Shown here in pieces: positions 1-7,989 of a DNA stretch of 50,287 nucleotides. The notes under the pieces were generated by a model. It was not told the DNA's origin and did no database searches. It saw only the letters and a program-made list of their open reading frames with translations. Made by a program: the position numbers and the translations under genes. Within the stretch, counting starts at the first letter, position 1. Every line of letters begins with the position of its first letter. Source of the DNA: Actinomycetota bacterium. GTDB taxonomy: Bacteria > Actinomycetota > Thermoleophilia > Solirubrobacterales > Solirubrobacteraceae. The stretch lies in contig VAWK01000018.1 in assembly GCA_005885515.1 (NCBI GenBank), forward strand, positions 35,934 through 86,220, written 5' to 3'.

Positions 1-1642
1 GCAGGATCCGATCGAGCAGCTCGTAGGGGGGCAGCGAGTCCTGATCGCGCTGTCCCGGTCTCAACTCGGCCGTCGGAGGGCGCTCGAGCACGGACACGGG
101 AATCGGTTCGGCGACGCCGCCGGCGGCGCGCGCGGGCGAGTTGCGCCAGCGCGCAAGCCGGTAGACCAGCGTCTTCGGCACGTCCTTGATGACCGCAAAC
201 CCGCCCGCTAGATCGCCGTACAACGTGCTGTAGCCGACCGACATCTCGGACTTGTTGCCGGTCGTCAGCACGAGCCAGCCGAATCTGTTGGAGAGCGCCA
301 TCAACAGGTTGCCGCGGATGCGCGCCTGCAGGTTCTCCACGGTCAGGTCCTCGCTCCCGGTGCCCGGCCCGCCGGTGCCGATCGCGGCGGGGACGGCCGA
401 TTTGGCGGCGAGCGCGGGCGGCGTGCCCGCGGAGGCAGGCGAGAGCTCGTCCTTGAGCGTGTGCAGGTAGGCATCGAGCACGTCGTCGATCGGCAGCTCG
501 TGCGCGGCCACGCCGAGCGTCGCGGCCACAGCGCGGGCGTCGCGTTGCGTCTCTGTCGAGGAATAGCGGGAGGGCATCACGGCCGCGCTGACCCTCTCGG
601 CACCGAGCGCGTCTGCGGCGAGGCAGGCCACGAGCGCCGAGTCGATGCCGCCCGAGAGGCCTAACAGGACGTGCCCGAAACCGTTCTTGTGCACGTAATC
701 GCGCAGGCCGAGCGCGAGCGCCGCGTACACCTCGGCCTCCACCGGCGTGATCGGCACCGCCAGCGAAGGGGCCACCGGGGACGCCGCCGGGTCGTGCGCA
801 CGGGCCGGCAGCGGCGGGAGGATGCGAGCGGCGGCAGTCCCCGGTGAGCGTGCCGTGGGACGATGCCCTGCCTCGCGCAGGCGCGCGGCCGCGGCGCGGT
901 CGAGGTGCACGTCGCACACCAGCAGCTCCTCGCGGAACTGGGCCGCGCGCGCGATCGTCTCGCCGGTGTGGTCGATCACGCAGGAGTGTCCGTCGAAGAC
1001 GAGTTCATCCTGCCCGCCCACCAGGCCGCAGAAGGCGACGTATGCCAGGTTATCCCTGGCGCGTTGTGCGAACATGCGCTCGCGCTCGGCGCCCTTGCCC
1101 GCGTGATAGGGAGAGGCGGAGATGTTCACGATCAGCGTGGCGCCGGCCAGCGCCTCCTCGGTTGCCGGCGGGCCGGGCTCCCACACGTCCTCGCACACGG
1201 TCAGCCCGATGCGGTGCGAACCCACGTCGAGCACCGCCCCGGCCGAGCCCGCCTGGAAGTAGCGCTGCTCGTCGAAGACGCCGTAGTTGGGCAGGTAGAC
1301 CTTGCGGTAGATCGCCCGAATCGCGCCGTCCGCGAGCACGGCGGCCGCGTTGTAGACGTCCTCCGCGCGCTCCGGAAAGCCGACCACGGCGATCGGGCCG
1401 TGCGTCCCGGCCGCAAGCTCTTCCAGCGCCGCTCTGGCGCGCGCCAGGAAGTCCTCCCGCAGCAGCAGATCCTCGGGCGGATAGCCGGTCACGGCCAGCT
1501 CGGGGAACAGCACGAGATCGGCCCGCGCGTCGCGCGCCGCAAGCTGGCCGGCCCGGATCCGCTCGATGTTTCCGTCGATATCGCCGACGGTGGCGTTCAT
1601 CTGGCAGAGCGCCAGGCGCAAGCTGGACGTTGTCGCGCGCAC
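1..1642 (-). CDS. nadE: Glutamine-dependent NAD+ synthetase (partial, C-terminus cut by window edge)
   Basis: Makes NAD+ from nicotinic acid adenine dinucleotide, ATP and glutamine in the cytoplasm. The N-terminal half is a nitrilase-fold glutaminase: FPELAVTGYPPEDLLL carries the catalytic Glu and VCEDVWEPG (near residue 149) the catalytic Cys. The C-terminal half is an ATP-pyrophosphatase domain with the PP-loop SGGIDSALVA, followed by the family motif KSEMSVGYSTLYGD. At the left edge the frame reads LPPYELLDRIL, a late position in the family, so only a short tail is probably missing. I chose the GTG at 1642 because it begins MRATTSSLRLALCQMN; the ribosome site is weak (AAGAGG touching the start). 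Two-domain architecture and motifs make the identity secure. Confidence 0.93.
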   Translation of the reverse strand, partial: MRATTSSLRLALCQMNATVGDIDGNIERIRAGQLAARDARADLVLFPELAVTGYPPEDLLLREDFLARARAALEELAAGTHGPIAVVGFPERAEDVYNAAAVLADGAIRAIYRKVYLPNYGVFDEQRYFQAGSAGAVLDVGSHRIGLTVCEDVWEPGPPATEEALAGATLIVNISASPYHAGKGAERERMFAQRARDNLAYVAFCGLVGGQDELVFDGHSCVIDHTGETIARAAQFREELLVCDVHLDRAAAARLREAGHRPTARSPGTAAARILPPLPARAHDPAASPVAPSLAVPITPVEAEVYAALALGLRDYVHKNGFGHVLLGLSGGIDSALVACLAADALGAERVSAAVMPSRYSSTETQRDARAVAATLGVAAHELPIDDVLDAYLHTLKDELSPASAGTPPALAAKSAVPAAIGTGGPGTGSEDLTVENLQARIRGNLLMALSNRFGWLVLTTGNKSEMSVGYSTLYGDLAGGFAVIKDVPKTLVYRLARWRNSPARAAGGVAEPIPVSVLERPPTAELRPGQRDQDSLPPYELLDRIL

Positions 1643-1677
1643 CTCTTGAAGTATGGCCCGCGCGCGTCGGCAGCCGA

Positions 1678-2108
1678 CTACGGGTTCTTGACCTGCACGA
1701 GCTCCTGGGCTTCGTAGCCCAACAGCTTCAGTTTGCCTGTGAGTTCGCCCGCACCCGAAGTGCTTTCAAGGCTGCCCGACGCGGCGTTGAATTCGAGTTT
1801 GGAGGGCGCGGCGCCGATGCTCGAGCCGTTCGTCTCCTTCGGCTTCAGCGAACCGTGGAATTCCACGTTCAGCGCGCTTGCCGTCCTGGTTCCGTCACAG
1901 CGGATCGCCACGTAGAACCAGCGGCTCGATTTGGGGTCGTACTTGACCTGCGGGTCGCAGGCGGCGACGCCACCGATGAACGTCGAGAAACCGACCGGCC
2001 AGCCCACGATCGCGAGGTTCGCCCGTTTGTAGGCCGCGACCTCCGATTCGTGTCCGATGTCCTGGCCGGCCGTCCCCCGAGCCCCACGACTACCAGTGCG
2101 GACAGCAT
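1678..2108 (-). pseudogene. Decayed or frameshifted secreted protein
   Basis: An open frame ending at 1678 reads like real protein from about position 2060 downward: DIGHESEVAAYKR, then GWPVGFSTFIGG, DPQVKYDPKSSRWFYVA and a C-terminal GELTGKLKLLGYEAQELVQ segment. The DPQVxYDPxxxRWFY stretch is typical of extracellular proteins with blade-like repeats. No good start lies in this frame; the GTG at 2007 falls inside the conserved-looking part. An ATG at 2108 in another frame begins a short hydrophobic segment (MLSALVVVGLGG) that would suit a signal peptide, and a run of five G lies between the two. I infer a 5' frameshift plus internal loss, leaving head and tail of a secreted protein. It could also be a short intact gene started at 2007. 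Confidence 0.4.
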
Positions 2109-2220
2109 AGCGGCGCCCCCACCGCGCGCGAGCGGATGCGGTAGCCGCGCCGGGTGGCCCGTCACGCTGCCGCGCACGTTGATCGCTTGGTCGCCCGCCC
2201 GAGCCTCACCGGAAGAAGGG

Positions 2221-3690
2221 CTAGTTGACGCGGGCGCGTGCCGAGTTCGTGCGCGAGGCGACCGCCCTCTTGGACGGACGCTTGCGAACGGAGCGCACGC
2301 CGGCGGCGCGAGCGAGCGAGCCGATCGCCGACTTGAGATTCTGGGCGATGGCCTCCAGTTCGGGCAGCGCGTCGTAGTCGCCCAGCAGGCCGAAGCCGAG
2401 ATGCCCGTCGTAGCTCATCACGGCGATGCCAAGGGCCTGGCGCCGGGCGAGGGGCACGACCGGATAGAGCACCTGCAGGCGGCGTCCGAGCACGTACAGC
2501 GGAAACTGCGGACCGGGGACGTTGGTCACGACGAGATTGAAGAAGCGCTGTCGAGCCTGCAGCCGTGCCGCCTGGCTGAGGATCGTGGGGGGAGCGAAGC
2601 CGGCGAGGTTCGTGAGCACCTGTGCTCCGACGGCCTGGCCTGACTTCTTCAGGTCCGCCATCGCCGCGCTCACCTGATGCAGGCACTCGGCCGGATTGCG
2701 CACGCCGACGGGAAGCGGCGCCCACATGGCGGCGACCTGGTTGCCGAGCGCGCCCCGCTGGGACTCGGCACGCACCGACACCGGCACCATCGCCTTCAGC
2801 TCGAGCCCCTCGGTGTCGGTTCCGCGGTCGCGCAGGTAGCGACCGAGCGCGAGGCTGACGGCGGTGAGCACGACGTCGTTCAGCGTGCCCCCGAGCGAGT
2901 CCTTGATCGCCTTGAACTCGGCCAGGTCGGCGTCATGGAAGGTGTAGCGCCGGTGCGGTCCGATGTCGACGTTGAACGGACTATCAGGCGCCGGGGCGTT
3001 GATGCCGGCGATCGCCGTCGCGCCTACGCTCACGAGCCCCTCGAGCACCTGCGTGACGGCCCTGCGGGGCGCCCGCAGGAGCGCCCGCGCGCCGCGGCCC
3101 ATCTCGGCGGGCACGGTCATGCGTTCGCGCAGCGCCTCGCCCAGCAGCTTGGCCTGACCCGGCAGCGGTTTGGCGGTCCACGGCACCGGCGGTTGCCCGG
3201 TGGGGGCCGGTTCGGGCGCCGCGTCGAACAGCACGGTCGTGATGTCCACGCCCGAGATTCCGTCCACGAGCGCGTGGTGGGTCTTTGCGATCAGCGCGAA
3301 GCGCCCGCCCACCAGGCGCTCCACCAGCCAGATCTCCCACAGCGGCTTCGAGCGATCGAGGCGCTGCGAGAAGAGGCGGCCGGCAAGCCGCTTGAGCGCC
3401 TGCTCATCGGCGGGTTTGGGCAGCGCCGTGTGGCGGACGTGGTAGCGCGGGTTGAAGTACGGGTCGTCGACCCAGATCGGGCGTCCCTGCTGCAGCGGCA
3501 CGTGGGCCAGCCGCTGGCGGTAACGCGGCACCAGGTGCAGGCGGCTGAGCACGTGGTCGACCAGCTCCTGCGCCGTCGGCGCGGTGCCCTGAAACACCAT
3601 CACCGACGCCACGTGCATGTGGGCGCTGGAGTTGTCCTCGAGGTGAAGAAAGGCCGAATCGAGCGCAGACAGGCGGTCGGGGTTCGCCAT
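2221..3690 (-). CDS. Wax ester synthase/diacylglycerol acyltransferase (WS/DGAT)
   Basis: Transfers acyl groups from acyl-CoA to fatty alcohols or diacylglycerol, making wax esters or triacylglycerol as storage lipid. The 489-residue product has the family opening LSALDSAFLHLED and the catalytic HHALVDG motif at residues 138-144 (HHxxxDG). Later come a NDVVLTAVSLALG segment and the VTNVPGPQFPLYVLG block, all in the usual order. The start at 3690 (MANPDRL) fits family N-termini; an upstream GTG at 3768 would add 26 unlikely residues. The last 30 residues are Arg/Lys-rich, which may help membrane or lipid-droplet contact (inference). Actinobacteria often carry many paralogues, so wax versus triacylglycerol preference cannot be read from sequence. 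Confidence 0.93.
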   Translation of the reverse strand: MANPDRLSALDSAFLHLEDNSSAHMHVASVMVFQGTAPTAQELVDHVLSRLHLVPRYRQRLAHVPLQQGRPIWVDDPYFNPRYHVRHTALPKPADEQALKRLAGRLFSQRLDRSKPLWEIWLVERLVGGRFALIAKTHHALVDGISGVDITTVLFDAAPEPAPTGQPPVPWTAKPLPGQAKLLGEALRERMTVPAEMGRGARALLRAPRRAVTQVLEGLVSVGATAIAGINAPAPDSPFNVDIGPHRRYTFHDADLAEFKAIKDSLGGTLNDVVLTAVSLALGRYLRDRGTDTEGLELKAMVPVSVRAESQRGALGNQVAAMWAPLPVGVRNPAECLHQVSAAMADLKKSGQAVGAQVLTNLAGFAPPTILSQAARLQARQRFFNLVVTNVPGPQFPLYVLGRRLQVLYPVVPLARRQALGIAVMSYDGHLGFGLLGDYDALPELEAIAQNLKSAIGSLARAAGVRSVRKRPSKRAVASRTNSARARVN

Positions 3691-3809
3691 CGGTCGATTG
3701 TCGCTGCTGCGGCGGCGCGCGTCAACGACGGCGTCCGAAAGCACTGGGATTGGGCGCGGAGGCACCAAACGGTCGCCGGAGCGCTTGCGCAGGCGCGGCG
3801 CCTTTAGTG

Positions 3810-4847
3810 CTATGCGAGGAGGCCCTCGGGCCCGCGGCCAGGAGTCGATGCCGGCGCCAGCAGGTCCTCCAGGCGCTCGAGCGTCGCCGGGGTGCCGATG
3901 GCGACGAGGATGTCGCCTGGCCGGATCGTGGTGTCGGCCGGCGGCTGGGGGTGGAACTCTGCCTGACGGCGCAGACCCACGATCATCGAGCCTCCTCGGA
4001 TGTCGCCGACCGTCTGTCCAGTCGCCTCGCAGCCCTCCCCGGCGACAATCTCCTCGAGGCGGTACTCGACGTCGACGTCGACGACGCCGCTCAGCTGCGG
4101 GTGCAGCGCCAGACGCGCCATTTCGGTGGCGCTGGCCTTGTACGGAGAGATCACGCGATCCGCTCCGGCCCGTTTGAGCTTCTTCTCCGTGTCCTCGATT
4201 CCGGCCCTCGCCACGATTGCGATGTCGGCACGCAGCTCGCGGGCGGTTAAGGCGATGAACACGTTGTCCGCGTCGGAGTCGGCGCAGGCGATGATCGAGC
4301 GCGCCCGCGCTATGCCAGCCTGGACCAGCACGGCGTCGTCGGTTGCATCGCCCTCGATGAACGGGACACCTTCTCGTTCGGCCAGGTGCCGGTTCTCGCT
4401 TTTGGCGTCAACGACCACGAACCTGGCGCGAGCCGCGCGCAGGTCACGCACCACCTGGCGACCCACGCGACCGTACGCGCAGACGATGTGGTGGTCGGCG
4501 AGCGAGTCGATCATCTTCTGCATGCGCCTGGCAGCCAGAAGTTCGCCGACATGTCCGGCCGCGAAGAACTCCGCCACCGTGGCGAGCGCGTAGAAGAGCG
4601 TACCGACGCCCAGCACGATCAGTCCGACATGGATGATCTGGCCAACAGTGCTGCGGGGTTGGGGAAAGCCGCCGACCGTGGCCGCGGTGTCGAGCGCCCA
4701 CCGAAATGCGTACCACGGCCCGACCCCTTCACCGACCGCGAGGCCGATCGTGCCAAGCGCCAGCAGGCCCGTGACGATCACGCCCAGAAGCGCGATGCGG
4801 CGAGCGAAGCGGGTCAGCGGACCGCTGGCTGCCACTAGGTCGTTCAT
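3810..4847 (-). CDS. Potassium channel-like protein with TrkA-N (RCK) domain
   Basis: A two-helix ion-channel module fused to a cytoplasmic NAD-binding regulator. Hydrophobic segments lie at about residues 16-38 and 70-95 with a pore loop between them. A Rossmann domain follows (YGRVGRQVV near 125, FIEGDATDD near 160), then an RCK_C domain at about 260-340. In typical K+ channels the loop ends in TVGYG or similar; here it reads TVGGFPQP (residues 57-64), so the Tyr/Phe-Gly of the selectivity filter is out of register. Length (345) is normal for this class. It stands alone on the minus strand. It probably conducts or senses monovalent cations, but the altered filter leaves ion choice open. Confidence 0.8.
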   Translation of the reverse strand: MNDLVAASGPLTRFARRIALLGVIVTGLLALGTIGLAVGEGVGPWYAFRWALDTAATVGGFPQPRSTVGQIIHVGLIVLGVGTLFYALATVAEFFAAGHVGELLAARRMQKMIDSLADHHIVCAYGRVGRQVVRDLRAARARFVVVDAKSENRHLAEREGVPFIEGDATDDAVLVQAGIARARSIIACADSDADNVFIALTARELRADIAIVARAGIEDTEKKLKRAGADRVISPYKASATEMARLALHPQLSGVVDVDVEYRLEEIVAGEGCEATGQTVGDIRGGSMIVGLRRQAEFHPQPPADTTIRPGDILVAIGTPATLERLEDLLAPASTPGRGPEGLLA

Positions 4848-4984
4848 GTCCTACGCGCCACCCTGATCATCCCGAGATCTGCCCGTCGCCGACCCTATGT
4901 GTCTACTTGTGCGCTCTGCTGCATCTGCAGAGGATGCCGAAGTGTGCGGCGCGTCACACAAGCGGCGTCACGGGGCCCCTAGGG

Positions 4985-5182
4985 TGCGAACAATTGTTCG
5001 ACTCTCCGCCGAGTCTCCGCCCCCGCGGGCGGCGATCGGGGAGCCCCGACTCGCGGCCGCCGAAAAGGAGCGGCCGGTGATGGCGAAGCGGCCACTGTCG
5101 CGGCCGAAGCGCCGAGCTGACGCGCGGCGCGTTCGCGCGCTCGGCCGCGCGTGAGCCCCGCAGCTGACGCGAGGGCACAAAC
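4985..5182 (+). ncRNA. Probable cyclic di-AMP riboswitch (ydaO/yuaA type)
   Basis: The 355-base gap between the channel gene and the RlpA-like gene holds a long structured leader. It shows the sequence islands I recall for this class, in order: GCCGAGTCT near 5004, GGGGAGCC near 5038, an arm pair around GCGGCCGCC and GGAGCGGCCG followed by GGTGATG, and CCCCGCAGCTGACGCGAGGGC near 5157. The last resembles the conserved CCGnCAGCTnACCTCGnAGGC block. Genes for RlpA, Rpf and NlpC/P60 wall enzymes are the usual actinobacterial targets of this riboswitch, which agrees with the next gene. The match is by eye; a covariance search was not possible. The rest of the gap (4848-4984) shows no clear gene or promoter. 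Confidence 0.6.
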
Positions 5183-5202
5183 ACACAAGGAGGTCTGTAT
5201 CG

Positions 5203-5889
5203 ATGTACCTACCGGCTCTGCCCCCTCCCCCCACGGGTGGGTGGGACCCCCCAAGCATCAACTCAGCCGCGCTCAGCTCGACGCTGTCCGGCGCGGGCTC
5301 GCTGGCGAGCACGACCACCGGCCCGTCGATGACGACGAGCCTGGCCGCCCGCAGTAGCACGCACAACGTGCTCGAGTGGCACCCCGTGACCGTGACCGGC
5401 GCGCTCAGCGCGCACCCGCCGGTCGCCGGACTAGGCGGGCGGATGGTCTCGCTGCAGGCCCTCGGCCGCCATGGCTGGGGTACCGTCGCCGTCGCTCGCA
5501 CCCGCGGCGGCGGCAGCTTCCACCTGCGCTTTACCCCGCGGCGACTCGGCAGCAGGCGCCTGCGGCTGCGCTTTGCCGGCGAGAGGTACCTGCTGCGGAC
5601 AACACGCGAGCTCGGCCGTCTGAACGTGTACCGCACGGTCGAGGCCTCGTGGTACGGCGGTGGAGGCGCGCTCGCCTGCGGCGGATCGCTGACGAGCGCC
5701 ACGATGGGCGTGGCCAGCCGCACGCTCCCGTGCGGCACGCTCGTGACATTGCGCTTCAGCGGGCGCTCCGTGCGCGTGCCCGTGGTGGATCGCGGTCCAT
5801 TTGTCGCTGGCCGCGAGTTCGACCTCACCGAGGCCACCAAGCAGGCGCTCGGCTTCGGCGACACCGGCCAGTTGTGGAGCAGCAGCTGA
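5203..5889 (+). CDS. RlpA-like double-psi beta-barrel protein
   Basis: The C-terminal 85 residues form an RlpA-like barrel: VEASWYGGGGALACGG, ASRTLPCGTLVTLR and PVVDRGPF with its Asp, ending in FDLTEATKQALGF. RlpA proteins act on peptidoglycan outside the membrane. Residues 55-140 look like a beta-rich Ig-like spacer. The start ATG at 5203 is well supported by AAGGAGG nine bases upstream and an in-frame TGA before it. Oddly, the N-terminus (MYLPALPPPPTGG) is not a signal peptide, although an RlpA should be exported; the first codons lie in a C/G-run stretch at 5220-5253 that could hide an indel or deletion. The probable c-di-AMP riboswitch upstream supports a wall-remodelling role. Confidence 0.85.
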   Translation: MYLPALPPPPTGGWDPPSINSAALSSTLSGAGSLASTTTGPSMTTSLAARSSTHNVLEWHPVTVTGALSAHPPVAGLGGRMVSLQALGRHGWGTVAVARTRGGGSFHLRFTPRRLGSRRLRLRFAGERYLLRTTRELGRLNVYRTVEASWYGGGGALACGGSLTSATMGVASRTLPCGTLVTLRFSGRSVRVPVVDRGPFVAGREFDLTEATKQALGFGDTGQLWSSS

Positions 5890-5960
5890 AGCGCGCCCCG
5901 CGCTGGCCGCGCAGCCAGTAACATCGCGCCAGGATCCGCGACAACGACCAGGAGGACCAG

Positions 5961-7190
5961 ATGGCGTCGGTTGGCAGCGACCTCGAGAACGTTCTCGTCG
6001 GCGATCGCGAGCATTGGCTTCAGGGACCTCCGCATGCGCTGTTCAAGCAGATGCGCCGGGAATGCCCGGTGCACTTCAGCGAGCAGATCAGCGAGTACCC
6101 GGAGGAGGACGGCTACTGGTCGGTGACCACGGCCGACGACATCCACGCGGTCAGCCGCGACTGGCAAACCTACTCTTCCGAACTCGGCGGCATCACCGCG
6201 GTCTCGCGCGTCTTTCCGATCGAGCTCACGCGGGCGATGTTTATCGGCATGGACCCGCCCAAGCACGACCGCGTGAAGGCGCTGTTCCAGGCCGGCTTCA
6301 CGCCCAAGCGGATCGCCGACCACGAGGGAGCGATCAGGGAGATCGTGACCGGGGTGCTCGATCGCCTGCGGGGACGCGAGCAATGCGATCTGGTCGGCGA
6401 GGTGGCGCAGCCGGTGGTCTCGCGCGTGATCGGCAGCTTCATGGGCATCCCCGAGGAGGACGACGCGATCTGGGCGAGGTTGATGAACTCCACCCTCGGT
6501 GCCGGGGACGTCGACCTCAATCCCGCCGGCATCGAGGGAGCCGTCGAAAAAGACGTCCCCGAGATCTTCGAGCGCTGCCGCAAGCTGATCGCCGCGCGCC
6601 GCGAGCACCCCACCGATGACCTCACGAGCGTGCTGGTGCACGCCGAAGTCGACGGCGAGAAGCTCGAGGAGCACGAGATCGTGATGGGCTTCTTCTTGCT
6701 GGTGGCAGCGGGCAACGACTCGACCAAGGCCACCTACTGCAGCGGCATGCGCGCGCTGATGGAGGACCGCTCCCAGATGCAGCTGCTGCTGCAGGACCCG
6801 AGCTTGATCGCAGGCGCGGTCGAGGAGTCGCTGCGCATGTTCCCCGCCTTCGCGCACTTCCGCCGCACGGCCACCAGCGACACCGAGCTGCACGGGCAGA
6901 AGATCAAGCAGGGCGAGAAGGTGGTGATGTGGTACGTGTCCTCCAACCGCGACGAGACCCGCTATGAGGACCCGGACCGCTTTGACGTGCGCCGCAACCC
7001 CGAGCACCAGGCCTTCGGCGCCGGCGGGCGCCACTTCTGCCTCGGCACCGCGCTCGCGCGTCTGGAGCTGCGCGTCCTGTTCGAGGAGACGCTGCGGCGC
7101 TTCCCGGCGATCGAGCTGGCGGGCAAGCCCGCGCACGTGGAATCCCCGTTCGTCAACCAGCTGAAGACGCTGCCCGTGCGGCTGGCCTGA
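5961..7190 (+). CDS. Cytochrome P450
   Basis: A soluble 409-residue bacterial P450 monooxygenase. Visible landmarks are the I-helix oxygen-activation motif AAGNDSTKAT (about 248-257), the K-helix ExxR at Glu289-Arg292 (ESLR), and the haem loop FGAGGRHFCLG with the ligand Cys at residue 360. AGGAGG shortly before the ATG fixes the start. The style (AGNDST, an acidic N-terminus and HFRRTAT after the K-helix) resembles the CYP families that hydroxylate sterols, terpenes or fatty acids in actinobacteria, but the substrate cannot be assigned. No ferredoxin or reductase gene is adjacent, so redox partners must come from elsewhere. Confidence 0.95.
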   Translation: MASVGSDLENVLVGDREHWLQGPPHALFKQMRRECPVHFSEQISEYPEEDGYWSVTTADDIHAVSRDWQTYSSELGGITAVSRVFPIELTRAMFIGMDPPKHDRVKALFQAGFTPKRIADHEGAIREIVTGVLDRLRGREQCDLVGEVAQPVVSRVIGSFMGIPEEDDAIWARLMNSTLGAGDVDLNPAGIEGAVEKDVPEIFERCRKLIAARREHPTDDLTSVLVHAEVDGEKLEEHEIVMGFFLLVAAGNDSTKATYCSGMRALMEDRSQMQLLLQDPSLIAGAVEESLRMFPAFAHFRRTATSDTELHGQKIKQGEKVVMWYVSSNRDETRYEDPDRFDVRRNPEHQAFGAGGRHFCLGTALARLELRVLFEETLRRFPAIELAGKPAHVESPFVNQLKTLPVRLA

Positions 7191-7251
7191 GCGGATCGCG
7201 CGGACGCCTGCCCGGCGGGGGAGGGCGCGCGGACCCCGGTAGCCTCTACAC

Positions 7252-7989
7252 GTGGCCGAGGCTCCACCGCGCGTACGTCTGCGTCAGGCTGTGCTCGTCG
7301 CAGAGCAGCTCGAGCCGGTGGCCGCGGAGCTGCGGGCCGCGCTCGGGTTGCGCGAGCCCTTCCGCGATCCCGGGGTGTCGGCGTTTGGACTTATCAACGT
7401 CGTGTTCGCGCTGGGCGACTGCTTCCTGGAGATCGTGTCCCCGGCGCAGCCCGACACAGCCGCCGGTCGCTACCTTGCCCGACACGGTGGCGACGGCGGC
7501 TACATGGTCATGTTCGACCTCGAGGACCTCGACGCCGCGAGACGCCGCGCGGAAAGTGGGGGAATACGCGTCGTGTGGCGCATCGACCTGCCGGACATCT
7601 CTGGAACGCATCTGCACCCAGCCGATATGCGCGGGGCGATCGTGTCGATTGACGGCTCACGACCATACGGGAGTTGGCGCTGGGGCGGACCGGACTGGAC
7701 CGGGCGCATCGGCCGCGGCGCGCCTGGGCGCTTGCGCGGGGTCACCGTTGCGGTCGCAGATCCGTCCGCGGTCGCGGCGCGCTGGGCAGAGGTGCTTGGA
7801 GTTCCGGCGCTCCTCGACGGCCAGGCGCGGCTGGCGCTCGAGGACGCCGAGGTGCGCTTCGTGCCAGCCGGCAGTCGCACCGCCGAAGGCCTCTCGGAGC
7901 TCGTGGTGGAGCTGCCTCCGGACGTGCGCCGAGGGCGCGAGCTGAGCGATGTGGGCGGCGTGCGGGTGCGACTGCTCGAGGCCGATTAA
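7252..7989 (+). CDS. Glyoxalase/VOC-fold protein (two-repeat)
   Basis: A 245-residue protein with two glyoxalase-like beta-alpha-beta-beta-beta repeats: residues 8-130 (ALGDCFLEIVSP, GGYMVMFDLEDLDAARRR) and 155-243 (RGVTVAVADPSAVAARWAEVLG). It begins with GTG at 7252, directly after the P450 gene and in the same direction, so the two may be cotranscribed. The metal-ligand positions of typical VOC enzymes are not clear, so the reaction is unknown. Its stop TAA (7987-7989) overlaps the stop of the convergent enoyl-CoA hydratase gene inside a shared TTAA. Confidence 0.75.
   Translation: MAEAPPRVRLRQAVLVAEQLEPVAAELRAALGLREPFRDPGVSAFGLINVVFALGDCFLEIVSPAQPDTAAGRYLARHGGDGGYMVMFDLEDLDAARRRAESGGIRVVWRIDLPDISGTHLHPADMRGAIVSIDGSRPYGSWRWGGPDWTGRIGRGAPGRLRGVTVAVADPSAVAARWAEVLGVPALLDGQARLALEDAEVRFVPAGSRTAEGLSELVVELPPDVRRGRELSDVGGVRVRLLEAD

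Noticed and set aside
844-2643. A 599-codon open frame on the plus strand
   Set aside because: Antisense to nadE and WS/DGAT; Arg/Pro-rich, no domain. Typical GC-driven shadow.
4897-5154. 85-codon frame on the plus strand
   Set aside because: Covers the structured leader; Arg-rich and without a ribosome site, so likely not translated.
4968-7136. A 722-codon open frame on the minus strand
   Set aside because: Antisense to the riboswitch, RlpA-like and P450 genes, whose own motifs are complete.
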